NCBI GenBank assembly: GCA_041588495.1
Contig: JBFGWM010000131.1
Coordinates: forward strand, 1 to 7,739
Reading direction: 5' to 3'
DNA from: JBFGWM01 sp041588495
GTDB lineage: Bacteria; Pseudomonadota; Gammaproteobacteria; Pseudomonadales; JBFGWM01
Length of the DNA stretch: 7,739 nucleotides
The notes under the pieces were generated by a model, which saw only the letters and a program-made list of their open reading frames with translations, did not search any database and had not been told where the DNA came from. Shown here piece after piece: positions 1-6,337 of this stretch (position 1 is its first letter; the number at the start of each line of letters is the position of its first letter). A program made the translations under genes and the position numbers.

Positions 1-345
1 AACGACCAGCCGCGCAGCCCGCACAGTGGCCTGGACATCGCGGCGCCCGAGGGCAGCGAGATTCGCGCCCCGGCGCCGGGACTGGTGCTGCGGACCGGAA
101 ATTATTTCTTCAACGGGAACACCGTGATCCTGGACCACGGCCAGGGCCTGGTCACGATGTATTGCCACCTGCAGGAAATTCTCGTCGCGGAAGGCGATGC
201 GGTTGACCAGGGCCAGGTGTTTGGCCTGGTCGGCAAGACCGGACGCGCCACCGGGCCGCACCTGCACTGGGGAGTCAGCCTCAATGACGCCCGGATCGAT
301 CCCCTGCTGCTGTTACCCCCGGAACGGGGTGATACCGAGTTCTGA
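1..345 (+). CDS. M23 (LytM-type) peptidoglycan metallopeptidase, 3' part
   Basis: This is the C-terminal 114 residues of an M23-family zinc endopeptidase, a family that cuts peptide cross-links in peptidoglycan. The frame is open from base 1, so the start and any signal peptide lie upstream. The whole catalytic signature is visible. HSGLD (H8 and D12 of the visible part) supplies two zinc ligands, and HLHW (H87, H89) supplies the third ligand and a catalytic His. The His in MYCHL (H56) matches the second catalytic His of LytM-type enzymes. The stretch [17 protein letters not shown] is the typical core beta-strand region, and the domain closes with the usual [13 protein letters not shown] end. 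The enzyme is therefore probably active and periplasmic, although export is inferred from the family. It ends 47 bp before the convergent DUF2789 gene, with no clear terminator between them. Which M23 subgroup it belongs to cannot be decided without the N-terminus. Confidence 0.93.
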   Translation, partial: NDQPRSPHSGLDIAAPEGSEIRAPAPGLVLRTGNYFFNGNTVILDHGQGLVTMYCHLQEILVAEGDAVDQGQVFGLVGKTGRATGPHLHWGVSLNDARIDPLLLLPPERGDTEF

Positions 346-392
346 ACCCTGGACCGACCGGTCGCCGGTGCGGACGCGATGGGATACGGGAA

Positions 393-626
393 TCAGTGTC
401 TCAGCAGCGCGTCGAGTTGATCGACCACCTCGGCCCAATCAGAGTCATCGGCGATCGCCTCGCGCAGGAACGTCGACTGCGCAGTGTTCCAGAAACCGGC
501 GTCGGCCAGTTCGTCGCTCTCGGCCAGGGACTTGTTCTTCGAAATAAAGCTCTTGATGCTCGACTCGTCGTTGGGGAGACCCAGTTGCGCGAAGAGCGTG
601 GCGAGATTGTGCTCGGATGTGTCCAT
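393..626 (-). CDS. DUF2789 family protein
   Basis: This is a complete 77-residue small acidic protein that I recognise as DUF2789, a family of unknown function common in gammaproteobacteria. Its features are an N-terminal MDTSEHNLATLFAQLGLP segment and a central FISKNKSLAESDELADAGFW region. A C-terminal FLREAI...DWAEVVDQLDALLR helix follows. The length is about right for the family. There is no signal peptide, membrane segment or cysteine, so it is expected to be cytosolic and mostly helical. The ATG start gives the conserved N-terminus; an AGGGG about 11 bases upstream is a weak ribosome-binding site. A TATACT hexamer at 667-672 (minus strand) could be a -10 box, but no -35 is visible. It lies downstream of the phasin-like gene on the same strand, separated by 139 bp that contain a strong hairpin, so it is probably transcribed alone. 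Its biochemical role is unknown. Confidence 0.88.
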   Translation of the reverse strand: MDTSEHNLATLFAQLGLPNDESSIKSFISKNKSLAESDELADAGFWNTAQSTFLREAIADDSDWAEVVDQLDALLRH

Positions 627-727
627 TGGCTGGTTACCCCTGTCGCTGCTGGCAGATCAAGGTGAGAGTATAGCCAATGGCGTGGCGTCCCCCGGCCTGG
701 GGCCCGGGCGCCGTAAAGGTCGCGAAA

Positions 728-759
728 CCGGCCCGGACACCGCCTGGTGTCCGGGCCGG
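728..759 (-). terminator. Strong GC hairpin, probable terminator of the phasin-like gene
   Basis: This is a perfect inverted repeat with 14-bp arms (728-741 and 746-759) around a 4-base loop. It starts 6 bp beyond the stop codon of the phasin-like gene on the minus strand. On that strand only three T residues follow the stem (725-727), so it is a weak match to a classical intrinsic terminator. It may instead act as a 3'-end stabilising hairpin or work together with Rho. It is the only notable element in the 627-765 intergenic gap. Confidence 0.68.
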
Positions 760-765
760 AGCGAA

Positions 766-1206
766 TCAGGCCTCGGCCGGCTTGGCAGCCTTGGCGCGGG
801 TCGTCTTGGTGGTCTTGGCAGCGGTGGCGCTCTTCGTCGCCTTGCTTCCGGCAGCCTTCTTTGCGGTGGTCTTGCGTGCGCCGGTCGCCTTGGACCCGGC
901 AGCCTTGCGCGCCGCGGGCTTGGCGGCGGCCTTCTTTGCGGCAGGCTTTTCGGCCGCTTCCGCGGACTTGTCGGCAAACCGCTCGTTCAGATCCTTGATG
1001 ATGCGGTGAATCGGCGCGAACCGGGTCTCCAGCACTTCCATGATCCGCGGCTCCATCTTCTCGCCCATGGCGACGAGTTCCTGAAACTGCTCACGACCCT
1101 TCTTCTCCGCCTTGGCAATCACGTCGGAGAGGGACGACTTTGCGCCCTTGACCGTCTCACGGGCGTTTTCAAGGCGTTCCTTGACCTCTTTCTTTACGTC
1201 AACCAC
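766..1206 (-). CDS. Phasin-like protein with histone H1-like Lys/Ala tail
   Basis: This is a 146-residue, two-part protein. Residues 1-79 are strongly helical and charged, consistent with an amphipathic coiled coil. The segment REQFQELVAMGEKMEPRI resembles phasins, which coat polyhydroxyalkanoate granules. Residues 80-146 are almost entirely Lys, Ala, Thr, Pro and Arg. They include AAKK/AAKP-type motifs and a repeated AAGSKAT (102-108 and 118-124), as in bacterial H1-like proteins and the tails of PhaF and AlgP. By analogy the protein could bind DNA through the tail and a granule, membrane or partner through the coiled coil. No PHA synthase gene is in the window, so a nucleoid-associated role is equally possible. 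The start is GTG at 1206, chosen because a perfect AGGAGG lies 8 bases upstream. The low-complexity tail means assignment by similarity needs care. Confidence 0.8.
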   Translation of the reverse strand: MVDVKKEVKERLENARETVKGAKSSLSDVIAKAEKKGREQFQELVAMGEKMEPRIMEVLETRFAPIHRIIKDLNERFADKSAEAAEKPAAKKAAAKPAARKAAGSKATGARKTTAKKAAGSKATKSATAAKTTKTTRAKAAKPAEA

Positions 1207-1214
1207 GACAAAAC

Positions 1215-1220
1215 CCTCCT
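1215..1220 (-). promoter_or_regulatory. Perfect Shine-Dalgarno (AGGAGG) of the phasin-like gene
   Basis: Minus-strand AGGAGG sits 8 bases upstream of the GTG at 1206. It is the strongest ribosome-binding site in the window. It decides the GTG start and suggests high expression, as expected for an abundant structural or nucleoid protein. Confidence 0.85.
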
Positions 1221-1241
1221 ATGGGGTAAAAATGCGGCGCA

Positions 1242-1271
1242 AGTATAATCCTTAATAGTTGCTCAAGTCAC
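1242..1271 (-). promoter_or_regulatory. Candidate sigma70 promoter of the phasin-like gene
   Basis: On the minus strand, GTGACT (1266-1271, 4 of 6 matches to TTGACA) lies 18 bp from TATACT (1242-1247, 5 of 6 matches to TATAAT). The predicted transcript start, about 1235, leaves a leader of roughly 30 bases containing the AGGAGG. This local A/T-rich patch stands out in GC-rich surroundings. Identified by eye only. Confidence 0.45.
1244..1249 (+). promoter_or_regulatory. Candidate -10 box (TATAAT) for the papain-like protease gene
   Basis: An exact TATAAT lies on the plus strand 66 bases before the protease ATG. No recognisable -35 sits 16-18 bp upstream and there is no extended -10 TG, so an activator may be needed. 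Its TATA core (1244-1247) is the same four base pairs used by the opposing minus-strand -10 box. Confidence 0.35.
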
Positions 1272-1289
1272 CGCCACGGGGCGCCCGGC

Positions 1290-1319
1290 ATGAAGAAACC
1301 GAGCATTTGTCCGCAATGA
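1290..1319 (+). other. Possible 9-codon upstream ORF (MKKPSICPQ)
   Basis: ATG at 1290 opens a 9-codon reading frame whose TGA overlaps the protease start codon as ATGA (1316-1319). Such an overlap can couple translation of two frames, and the protease ATG has no good Shine-Dalgarno of its own. An arrangement this short can arise by chance, and the uORF itself has only a GGGG-type weak ribosome-binding site. Confidence 0.15.
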
Positions 1320-2374
1320 ATCGCACCGCGGCGCGCTGCGCCGGCCTGTGGCTCGCGTGCCTTGCCGCCACGGGGGCGCCCTGTCACGCGGAGGACGACG
1401 CGGTCTACCGGACCATCCCGGGCAGCGAGCATTTGGTCACCGGCATGCCTGCACCACGGGACCAGGGGGAACTTGCCTACTGTTACGCGGCGGTGCCGAC
1501 GACGCTCCTCGACCGCGCGCGATGCCGGAAGCAGGGACTCGACTGCGAGCATCTCGACGATGCCCAGCGCTTTTCCATGCTCCATGTCGCGGCTCACAGG
1601 TTCCGTGGCGCGCAGAAACTCAACGAGTACGGCAGCATCAACAGCGTGTTTCACGGCCTGGACCAGCACCGGCGGAACGGCGGTCGCCGGCTTGCCTCGG
1701 AGGCCTGCGCACCCTACGCGAGCCTGGCCCGCCTCGACATGCCGGAACGCCCGGCACACCTGCACCTGCGCGCGGGCTGGGATTTCCTCGGCCGGCTGCA
1801 CGGGAATCTGGAGAAGGCCGGACGCGCGGACTGCGTGGACTGCCTGGTCCGACAGGTACGCGCAAGCCTCCCGCTGAAGTCAGCCGAGCACCAGTTGCGC
1901 CAGGTCCTCGCCCTGGACTACGGGCGCCGCACCCTCGACTTCCCCGGGTTCGTCTACCGGATGGTGATTCCCCGCGAATGTACCGCGGACAACGCGGGCA
2001 TTCGGCTCCCCGATTATCGATGGAAGTCCTGGCCGCTGCAGGACGAGGAAATCCGCGAGGAAAACATCGCGGCAAAGATCGCGGAACTGGTGGCACGCGA
2101 CATCCCGGTAAGCCTGGCCTACTGCTCCGCCTGGGAAGTCCGTGACGCCGGCGCCCGCTGCCAGAATCGCGGCGGTCACGCGTCCATCGTGGTGGGATTG
2201 CGTCGCGTTTGCAGGGGTTCGGATGGTCCCTGCTGGACCCTGTACAAGCTGCAGAACAGCTACGGGTCGGCGTGGGCCGAGAAGAGTCACCGGCTCTGGG
2301 TGCGCGCCGGTCCGCTGCTCGCGGCGGCCCTTGAACTGGAATCGCGACGCGGACTGCTCACCTGGCTGGAGTGA
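1316..2374 (+). CDS. Secreted papain-family (C1) cysteine protease
   Basis: This is a 352-residue predicted exported protein. Residues 1-25 form a signal peptide: basic start, hydrophobic core LWLACLAATG, then a likely cut after CHA. The papain catalytic set is present in order. Gln50 (oxyanion) and Cys56 are in RDQGELAYCYAA, with exactly the papain Gln-to-Cys spacing of six. His288 is in NRGGHASIVVG. Asn314 is in LQNSYGSAWAE, matching papain's NSWGxxWG. The Cys-to-His distance is about 232 residues (134 in papain), so there is a long insertion, residues ~65-260, containing a CVDC pair. Only about 25 residues separate the signal cut from Gln50, so the classical inhibitory propeptide is absent. 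About a dozen cysteines suggest disulfides. ATG 1316 is preferred over TTG 1259 because it gives a clean signal peptide. The gene overlaps the convergent binding-protein gene by 17 bp. The substrate is unknown. Confidence 0.85.
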   Translation: MNRTAARCAGLWLACLAATGAPCHAEDDAVYRTIPGSEHLVTGMPAPRDQGELAYCYAAVPTTLLDRARCRKQGLDCEHLDDAQRFSMLHVAAHRFRGAQKLNEYGSINSVFHGLDQHRRNGGRRLASEACAPYASLARLDMPERPAHLHLRAGWDFLGRLHGNLEKAGRADCVDCLVRQVRASLPLKSAEHQLRQVLALDYGRRTLDFPGFVYRMVIPRECTADNAGIRLPDYRWKSWPLQDEEIREENIAAKIAELVARDIPVSLAYCSAWEVRDAGARCQNRGGHASIVVGLRRVCRGSDGPCWTLYKLQNSYGSAWAEKSHRLWVRAGPLLAAALELESRRGLLTWLE

Positions 2375-3623
2375 GCTCCCTGCCCGCATCCTGCGCCGCG
2401 CGCGGCGCGCGGAAATCGGCGACCACGCTCCAGCCACCGCTGTCGAACTCCGGGTGCAGGACCCGCGAACGCCCGCCGGCAACGTAATCGTGGAGAATGA
2501 ATTTCTCGCCCGGCGCATCCGGACCGTGGACCAGTTTTTCCAGGGCCTCCAGGTAAGCCTGGCGATCGGCGCCGCCCCCCTCCAGCATGCGCCGGAAAGC
2601 CTCCAGCGCAACCCGTCCCTGGATGTAGGAGGCGAGGATGTAGAAATCCTCGTAGGAGCGGTCGTCTGCATTGGCGAGGAAGGCGTCGAGGAACTCTTCC
2701 ATGATCGGCACGTCCTCGCCCCAGTACGGGAAACCGGTCACCCAGTAGTAGTTGCGAAACGCCTCCGCGGAAACCGACCGCGCGTCGAAAAACGTGTCCG
2801 ACCACGAGGCCGTGTTGCCGAGCCAAACCGGGTGATACCCGATCTCCCGCGCCCGTTTCAGCAGGCGGCCGGTGGCCGACGGCAGGGTGCTGAGAAACAC
2901 GTGGGTCGCCCGCGCCTCCTGCAAGCGCTGCACGATGGCGGTGAAGTCCGCGTGGCCGGGCGCGTATTCCTCCTGCGCCACCATCGGAATCTTGTGGAAG
3001 TCGGCGGCGGTGCGCCAGCCGTCGAGGCCGTCCAGCCCGTACTGGTCGCCCTGGTAGACCACCCCGGTCCGGATCACCGAGGTTTCCCCCGCTTCCACCA
3101 CCCAGTCCATGGCGCGCATCGATTCACGCCGGTAGCTGGCGCCGAGGACCGGGGTGTGGGGCTGTGCGGCAAGGCCCGAATACAGGGAAGCCGGAAAGGC
3201 CACGATGTCGCCACGACGCAGGCCCGGCACGAGGGCGTTGGTCAGGTGGGTCCCGAAGCTGGTCATGAAAAAGAACACCTGGTTTTCGAGTTCCGCGAAC
3301 TGCTGGCGCGCCCGCTCGAGCTGGTACCCGTGATCGCGCTCCACTAACTCGATGCGCCAGCCCCGCGGCAACAGTTTGCCCTGACCGCTGTTGACCGCGG
3401 CGACCAGGATGCGCTTGCCGATCGCGTAAGGCCGGCCGATGGCCGCGCCCGGACCGCTCTCGTCGTTCAGCGCGCCCACGGTCAGGACATGCCCCCCGAA
3501 ATCCACTCCCGGGGCCGTCATCAGCGTGGGCGGCCCCTGCTCCGCGGCAACAGGTCCTGCCGGCCCGGCAACGAGCAGGACGGTCAGCAGGAAGGAACGA
3601 AACCGGCGCACGGGGATTTTCAT
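2358..3623 (-). CDS. Periplasmic branched-chain amino acid (LivJ)-type substrate-binding protein
   Basis: This is a 421-residue predicted periplasmic protein of the Peripla_BP_6 (LivJ/LivK-like, type I fold) family, which captures amino acids, amides, urea or other small ligands for ABC importers. Residues 1-27 form a signal peptide (MKIPVRRFRS, hydrophobic LLTVLLVAG, cut after VAA). Family-typical parts follow: VGALNDESGPGAAIGRPYAIG at ~49-69, the lobe-crossing ELVERDHGYQLERARQQFAEL, FFFMTSFGTHLTNALVP, and GVVYQGDQYGLDGLDGWR starting the second lobe. The protein has no cysteine, so it is not a lipoprotein. The ATG at 3623 is preferred over an in-frame TTG at 3656 because it starts right at the signal peptide. 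No permease or ATPase gene is nearby, so it is an orphan that may serve a distant transporter or a sensory system. The ligand cannot be deduced. Its 3' end overlaps the protease gene. Confidence 0.88.
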   Translation of the reverse strand: MKIPVRRFRSFLLTVLLVAGPAGPVAAEQGPPTLMTAPGVDFGGHVLTVGALNDESGPGAAIGRPYAIGKRILVAAVNSGQGKLLPRGWRIELVERDHGYQLERARQQFAELENQVFFFMTSFGTHLTNALVPGLRRGDIVAFPASLYSGLAAQPHTPVLGASYRRESMRAMDWVVEAGETSVIRTGVVYQGDQYGLDGLDGWRTAADFHKIPMVAQEEYAPGHADFTAIVQRLQEARATHVFLSTLPSATGRLLKRAREIGYHPVWLGNTASWSDTFFDARSVSAEAFRNYYWVTGFPYWGEDVPIMEEFLDAFLANADDRSYEDFYILASYIQGRVALEAFRRMLEGGGADRQAYLEALEKLVHGPDAPGEKFILHDYVAGGRSRVLHPEFDSGGWSVVADFRAPRAAQDAGRELTPAR

Positions 3624-3765
3624 CGGTTTTACCGGCGCAATGGCACCTGTCAGCAAGGTATCAGGCCCAACTGTAGACGATCACCCGGGTATTGTTGAAC
3701 CAGGCGGGCGCACGCGGCGACGGAGTGGGTTAAAATTGCCCATCCATTCATTTCGGAAACCCGAC

Positions 3766-4542
3766 ATGCTGGTCATCGTCTCGCCCGCCAAGACCCTCGA
3801 CTTCGAGTCCCCGCTGACCGTTCGCAAGCACACGCAGCCGCGCCTGCTCAAGGAGTCCGAGCGACTGGTCGAAACTTTGCGTGCCCTGTCTCCGGCCGAA
3901 CTCGCCGCACTCATGGGCATCAGCGACAAGTTGTCCGGGCTCAACGCGGCGCGCTACCAGGAGTGGTCCCGCCCGTTCACGCCGGACAACGCGCGCCAGG
4001 CCCTGTATGCCTTCCAGGGCGACGTCTATGTCGGCATGCAGGCGCGCGAATTCTCCGCGGAGGACCGTGCCTTTGCGCAGAAGCACCTGCGCATCCTGTC
4101 CGGCCTGTACGGCGTCCTGCGGCCCCTCGACCTGATCCGGCCCTACCGGCTCGAGATGGGTACCCGCCTGGCCACTGATCGCGGTACGGACCTCTACGGC
4201 TTCTGGGGGGACCGTGTCACCCGGGTGCTGCGCGAGGATCTCGCGGCGCGCAATCCGTTCATCGTCAACCTGGCCAGCGAGGAATACTTCCGTGCCGTGG
4301 ACGTCGATGCGCTCGACGTCCCGGTGATCAGCCCCGTGTTCCGCGACTACCGCAACGGCAAGTACAAGATCATCAGCTTTTTCGCCAAGAAGGCGCGCGG
4401 CATGATGGCGTCCTGGATCATTCGCAACCGGGTGCGCGCGGAAAACGCCCTGCGCTCGTTCAACGAGGGGGGATATCGTTACAGCGCAGCGGAAAGCAGC
4501 CCGGAGCGACCCGTGTTCCTGCGCCGCGACAAGGCGGCCTGA
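3766..4542 (+). CDS. yaaA: Peroxide stress protein YaaA
   Basis: This is a complete 258-residue YaaA/UPF0246 protein, the same length as E. coli YaaA. In E. coli, YaaA is induced by OxyR, lowers free intracellular iron during hydrogen peroxide stress and so limits Fenton damage; the fold has been reported to bind DNA. The family motifs are all seen: MLVIVSPAKTLDF at the start, LSGLYGVLRPLDLI.PYRLEMG at 111-132, NLASEEYF at 168-175, SPVFRDYRNGKYKIIS at 189-204 and KKARGMMASWII at 208-219. The ATG at 3766 matches the universally conserved N-terminus. The frame stays open far upstream, but that extension is only the antisense of the binding-protein gene. TAAAAT at 3731-3736 could be a -10 box, though no -35 or OxyR site could be picked out. 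It converges on the hydrolase gene with a 14-bp gap that has no terminator. Confidence 0.96.
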   Translation: MLVIVSPAKTLDFESPLTVRKHTQPRLLKESERLVETLRALSPAELAALMGISDKLSGLNAARYQEWSRPFTPDNARQALYAFQGDVYVGMQAREFSAEDRAFAQKHLRILSGLYGVLRPLDLIRPYRLEMGTRLATDRGTDLYGFWGDRVTRVLREDLAARNPFIVNLASEEYFRAVDVDALDVPVISPVFRDYRNGKYKIISFFAKKARGMMASWIIRNRVRAENALRSFNEGGYRYSAAESSPERPVFLRRDKAA

Positions 4543-4556
4543 CAGCGGGACGCGCG

Positions 4557-6233
4557 CTACTCCTCCAGCAGGGGGGCCTGCGCGTAGCGAACGCGGTCAC
4601 CCAGCAGGGTGCGGTTGTACGGCACCTGCAACAGGGGCCGGTGATCCGGCGAGAACAGGAAACGCAGCGCAAATCCACCATTTCCCGGCAACATGTACTG
4701 CGGATCATCGCTGTCGATCACCAGCGCGAGGTGATTTCCCGGTTGCAGGTCACGTGCAGCGGCCTGCATCTCCAGGCGCAATGGAAACGGCTGGTTGGGC
4801 GGAACCTCGCGAGCCACCGCGCCGTGGGTGACCAGCCGGCCGAGCCCCAGTTCATTCACTTCGTACAGGTAGGCCACCAGCCGCGGGTTGGCCGTCGAGG
4901 AGGTCAGCCACAGGTCGAGGGTGGCGGCCCCGCGTACCGGCAGCGGTTTGGCCAGGGGCCGGCTTTCGAAAACCAGCGCGCGACTGCGGTCCAGGGCCGG
5001 CAGCCACAGGGCCGGGGTCAGTTCGCCGCCGGCGCCGTCCACGCCGCGCGACACCACCGAGGAGGCGCTGGCCAGGGAGTCCTCGCCGCCGTTGATGGAA
5101 TTGGACACCGCCTTGTCGCCCTCCCACGGCGTGCGGTCGATGCTGCCGTTACCGGAGGCCACGCGCGGCCCGAGGTGGAAGGTCGCGGTCTCCACGATAT
5201 CCGACGGCCACAGGATGAACTCGTCGCGTACCGCGGTCTGGTCCAGTTCCATGGACACCAGCGCGGTGCCGGCGGCAGGACCGGCATCACGCAGCCAGCC
5301 ATTCATCCAGGCGAGCACGTCAGGCCACAGAAAATCGTTGAAGCCGAGCATGCCCTGGGCCTCCGCCCCGGCATGGGAGCCCTGCGACAGCACCAGCCGC
5401 TTGGGACCCTCCAGTCGCTCGAAGAAGCGCACCACCCCGTTGAGGTCGACCAGTTCGTCCTGGTAGTTGTTGGCCAGGTACACGGGCACCCCGCGGCGAT
5501 TGAAGATCTCCAGCCAGGTCTCCGGGGAGCGGTCCTCGGCCCAGCGCACCAGGCTCTTGCGGGTGCCGCCGCGGGTGAGTTCATCGACATGCCCCGACAA
5601 CACCGGGTCGATGCGCCGGGCCACGCCGGAATCGGCCAGGGTGCGCGACCAGGCCAGGTTGCCGACACCGTTGCGGTGGATGCTCTGGTGCAGGTTGGAC
5701 CATGCGCTCAAGGCCGCGACGGCCCGTACCAGCGGGTCCTGTGCGGCGGCGATGAGACCGATGGCGCCGCCCACCGAAACCCCGATGGCACCGATCCGCG
5801 CCTCGTCCGCCGGGGTGTTGAGAATCAGCCAGTCCAGCACCGCGCCGAAGTCCTGCAGGTCGCGGTGCCCGGCCAGGTCGAGGGTCCCAGACGAATGGCC
5901 GAAACCGCGCGGCTGGTAGCGCACCACGATGTAACCCTCGGCGGCGAAGCGCGCGGCCTGCACGATGTAGTCGTAGGGCTCGCTGGCCCAGTCGTCGATG
6001 AAGATCACCGCGGGAAGCGCCTGGTCCCCGGACCGTCGCGGGACGATCACGTGGGCCGCCAGGCGGGTGCCGTCCGGGGTGTTGATATGCAGCTGGCGGA
6101 CCCGCTCGAAGTCGAACCCGGACAGGCTGAAGCCGTTCCAGGCCTGTACCGGGGGCGCGCACAGCAGGGTGACCAGCAGGAGCCCGCGCAGGAGGCGGGG
6201 CAGGTGTCGCGGGGGTGGCTGCGGTCGCATCAT
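4557..6233 (-). CDS. Secreted CocE/PepX-type alpha/beta hydrolase (S15 family-like)
   Basis: This is a 558-residue predicted exported hydrolase of the CocE/NonD and X-Pro dipeptidyl-peptidase (S15) superfamily. Residues 1-31 are a signal peptide (Arg-rich start, hydrophobic LLLVTLLCAPPVQA). The alpha/beta hydrolase domain spans ~40-315. Its nucleophile is Ser153 in GVSVGG, its acid probably Asp259 in NNYQDELVD and its His probably His287 in SQGSHAG. The strand PAVIFIDDWAS and YIVVRYQPRGFGHSSG match the CocE core, where RGxGxSxG is typical. Residues ~325-545 form the PepX_C-like beta-sandwich (ALVFESRPLAKPL, LDLWLTSS, LVAYLYEV). Family members act as acyl esterases, amidases or Xaa-Pro peptidases, and the substrate here cannot be told. 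Two adjacent ATGs (6233 and 6230) are possible; neither has a clear ribosome-binding site. The gene converges on yaaA and diverges from the CPXCG gene. Confidence 0.87.
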   Translation of the reverse strand: MMRPQPPPRHLPRLLRGLLLVTLLCAPPVQAWNGFSLSGFDFERVRQLHINTPDGTRLAAHVIVPRRSGDQALPAVIFIDDWASEPYDYIVQAARFAAEGYIVVRYQPRGFGHSSGTLDLAGHRDLQDFGAVLDWLILNTPADEARIGAIGVSVGGAIGLIAAAQDPLVRAVAALSAWSNLHQSIHRNGVGNLAWSRTLADSGVARRIDPVLSGHVDELTRGGTRKSLVRWAEDRSPETWLEIFNRRGVPVYLANNYQDELVDLNGVVRFFERLEGPKRLVLSQGSHAGAEAQGMLGFNDFLWPDVLAWMNGWLRDAGPAAGTALVSMELDQTAVRDEFILWPSDIVETATFHLGPRVASGNGSIDRTPWEGDKAVSNSINGGEDSLASASSVVSRGVDGAGGELTPALWLPALDRSRALVFESRPLAKPLPVRGAATLDLWLTSSTANPRLVAYLYEVNELGLGRLVTHGAVAREVPPNQPFPLRLEMQAAARDLQPGNHLALVIDSDDPQYMLPGNGGFALRFLFSPDHRPLLQVPYNRTLLGDRVRYAQAPLLEE

Positions 6234-6337
6234 CAGGGTCTGTTGCGGCCCGACACCGGATCAGCAAGGATGTGGAAAAGATAACAACGGCATGGTCATT
6301 CGGCAAACAATGTCATTCGAGGCCGTTTACCCGGCCC

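Noticed and set aside
355..364. 10-bp perfect palindrome CGACCGGTCG between the M23 and DUF2789 genes
   Set aside because: It has no loop and no T-tract, and the flanks do not extend the pairing. It is too short to call an operator or terminator.
484..1248. A 254-codon Gly/Leu/Arg-rich plus-strand open frame
   Set aside because: It is antisense to DUF2789 and to the repetitive Lys/Ala tail of the phasin-like gene; the Gly/Leu pattern is the complement of Ala/Lys codons.
1259..1315. TTG start adding 19 residues to the cysteine protease
   Set aside because: It would put a charged, Pro-rich stretch before the signal peptide. The ATG at 1316 begins the signal peptide directly.
1880..2671. A 263-codon minus-strand open frame overlapping both the protease and binding-protein genes
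   Set aside because: It is out of frame with the binding protein and antisense to the protease, with Arg/Ser-rich shadow composition and no motif.
2142..3347. A 401-codon open frame on the plus strand across the end of the protease gene and the binding-protein gene
   Set aside because: It lies out of frame in the protease gene and antisense to a well-recognised LivJ-type protein. Its composition is shadow-like.
3439..3765. N-terminal extension of yaaA by ~109 codons
   Set aside because: The upstream part is antisense to the binding-protein signal peptide and its promoter region. YaaA begins at the conserved MLVIVSPAKTLDF, giving the standard 258 residues.
4641..6284. A 547-codon open frame on the plus strand opposite the CocE-like hydrolase
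   Set aside because: It is an antisense shadow caused by high third-position GC. Its translation is rich in Gln, Arg, Gly and His without domain motifs, whereas the minus strand has a signal peptide and full catalytic motifs.
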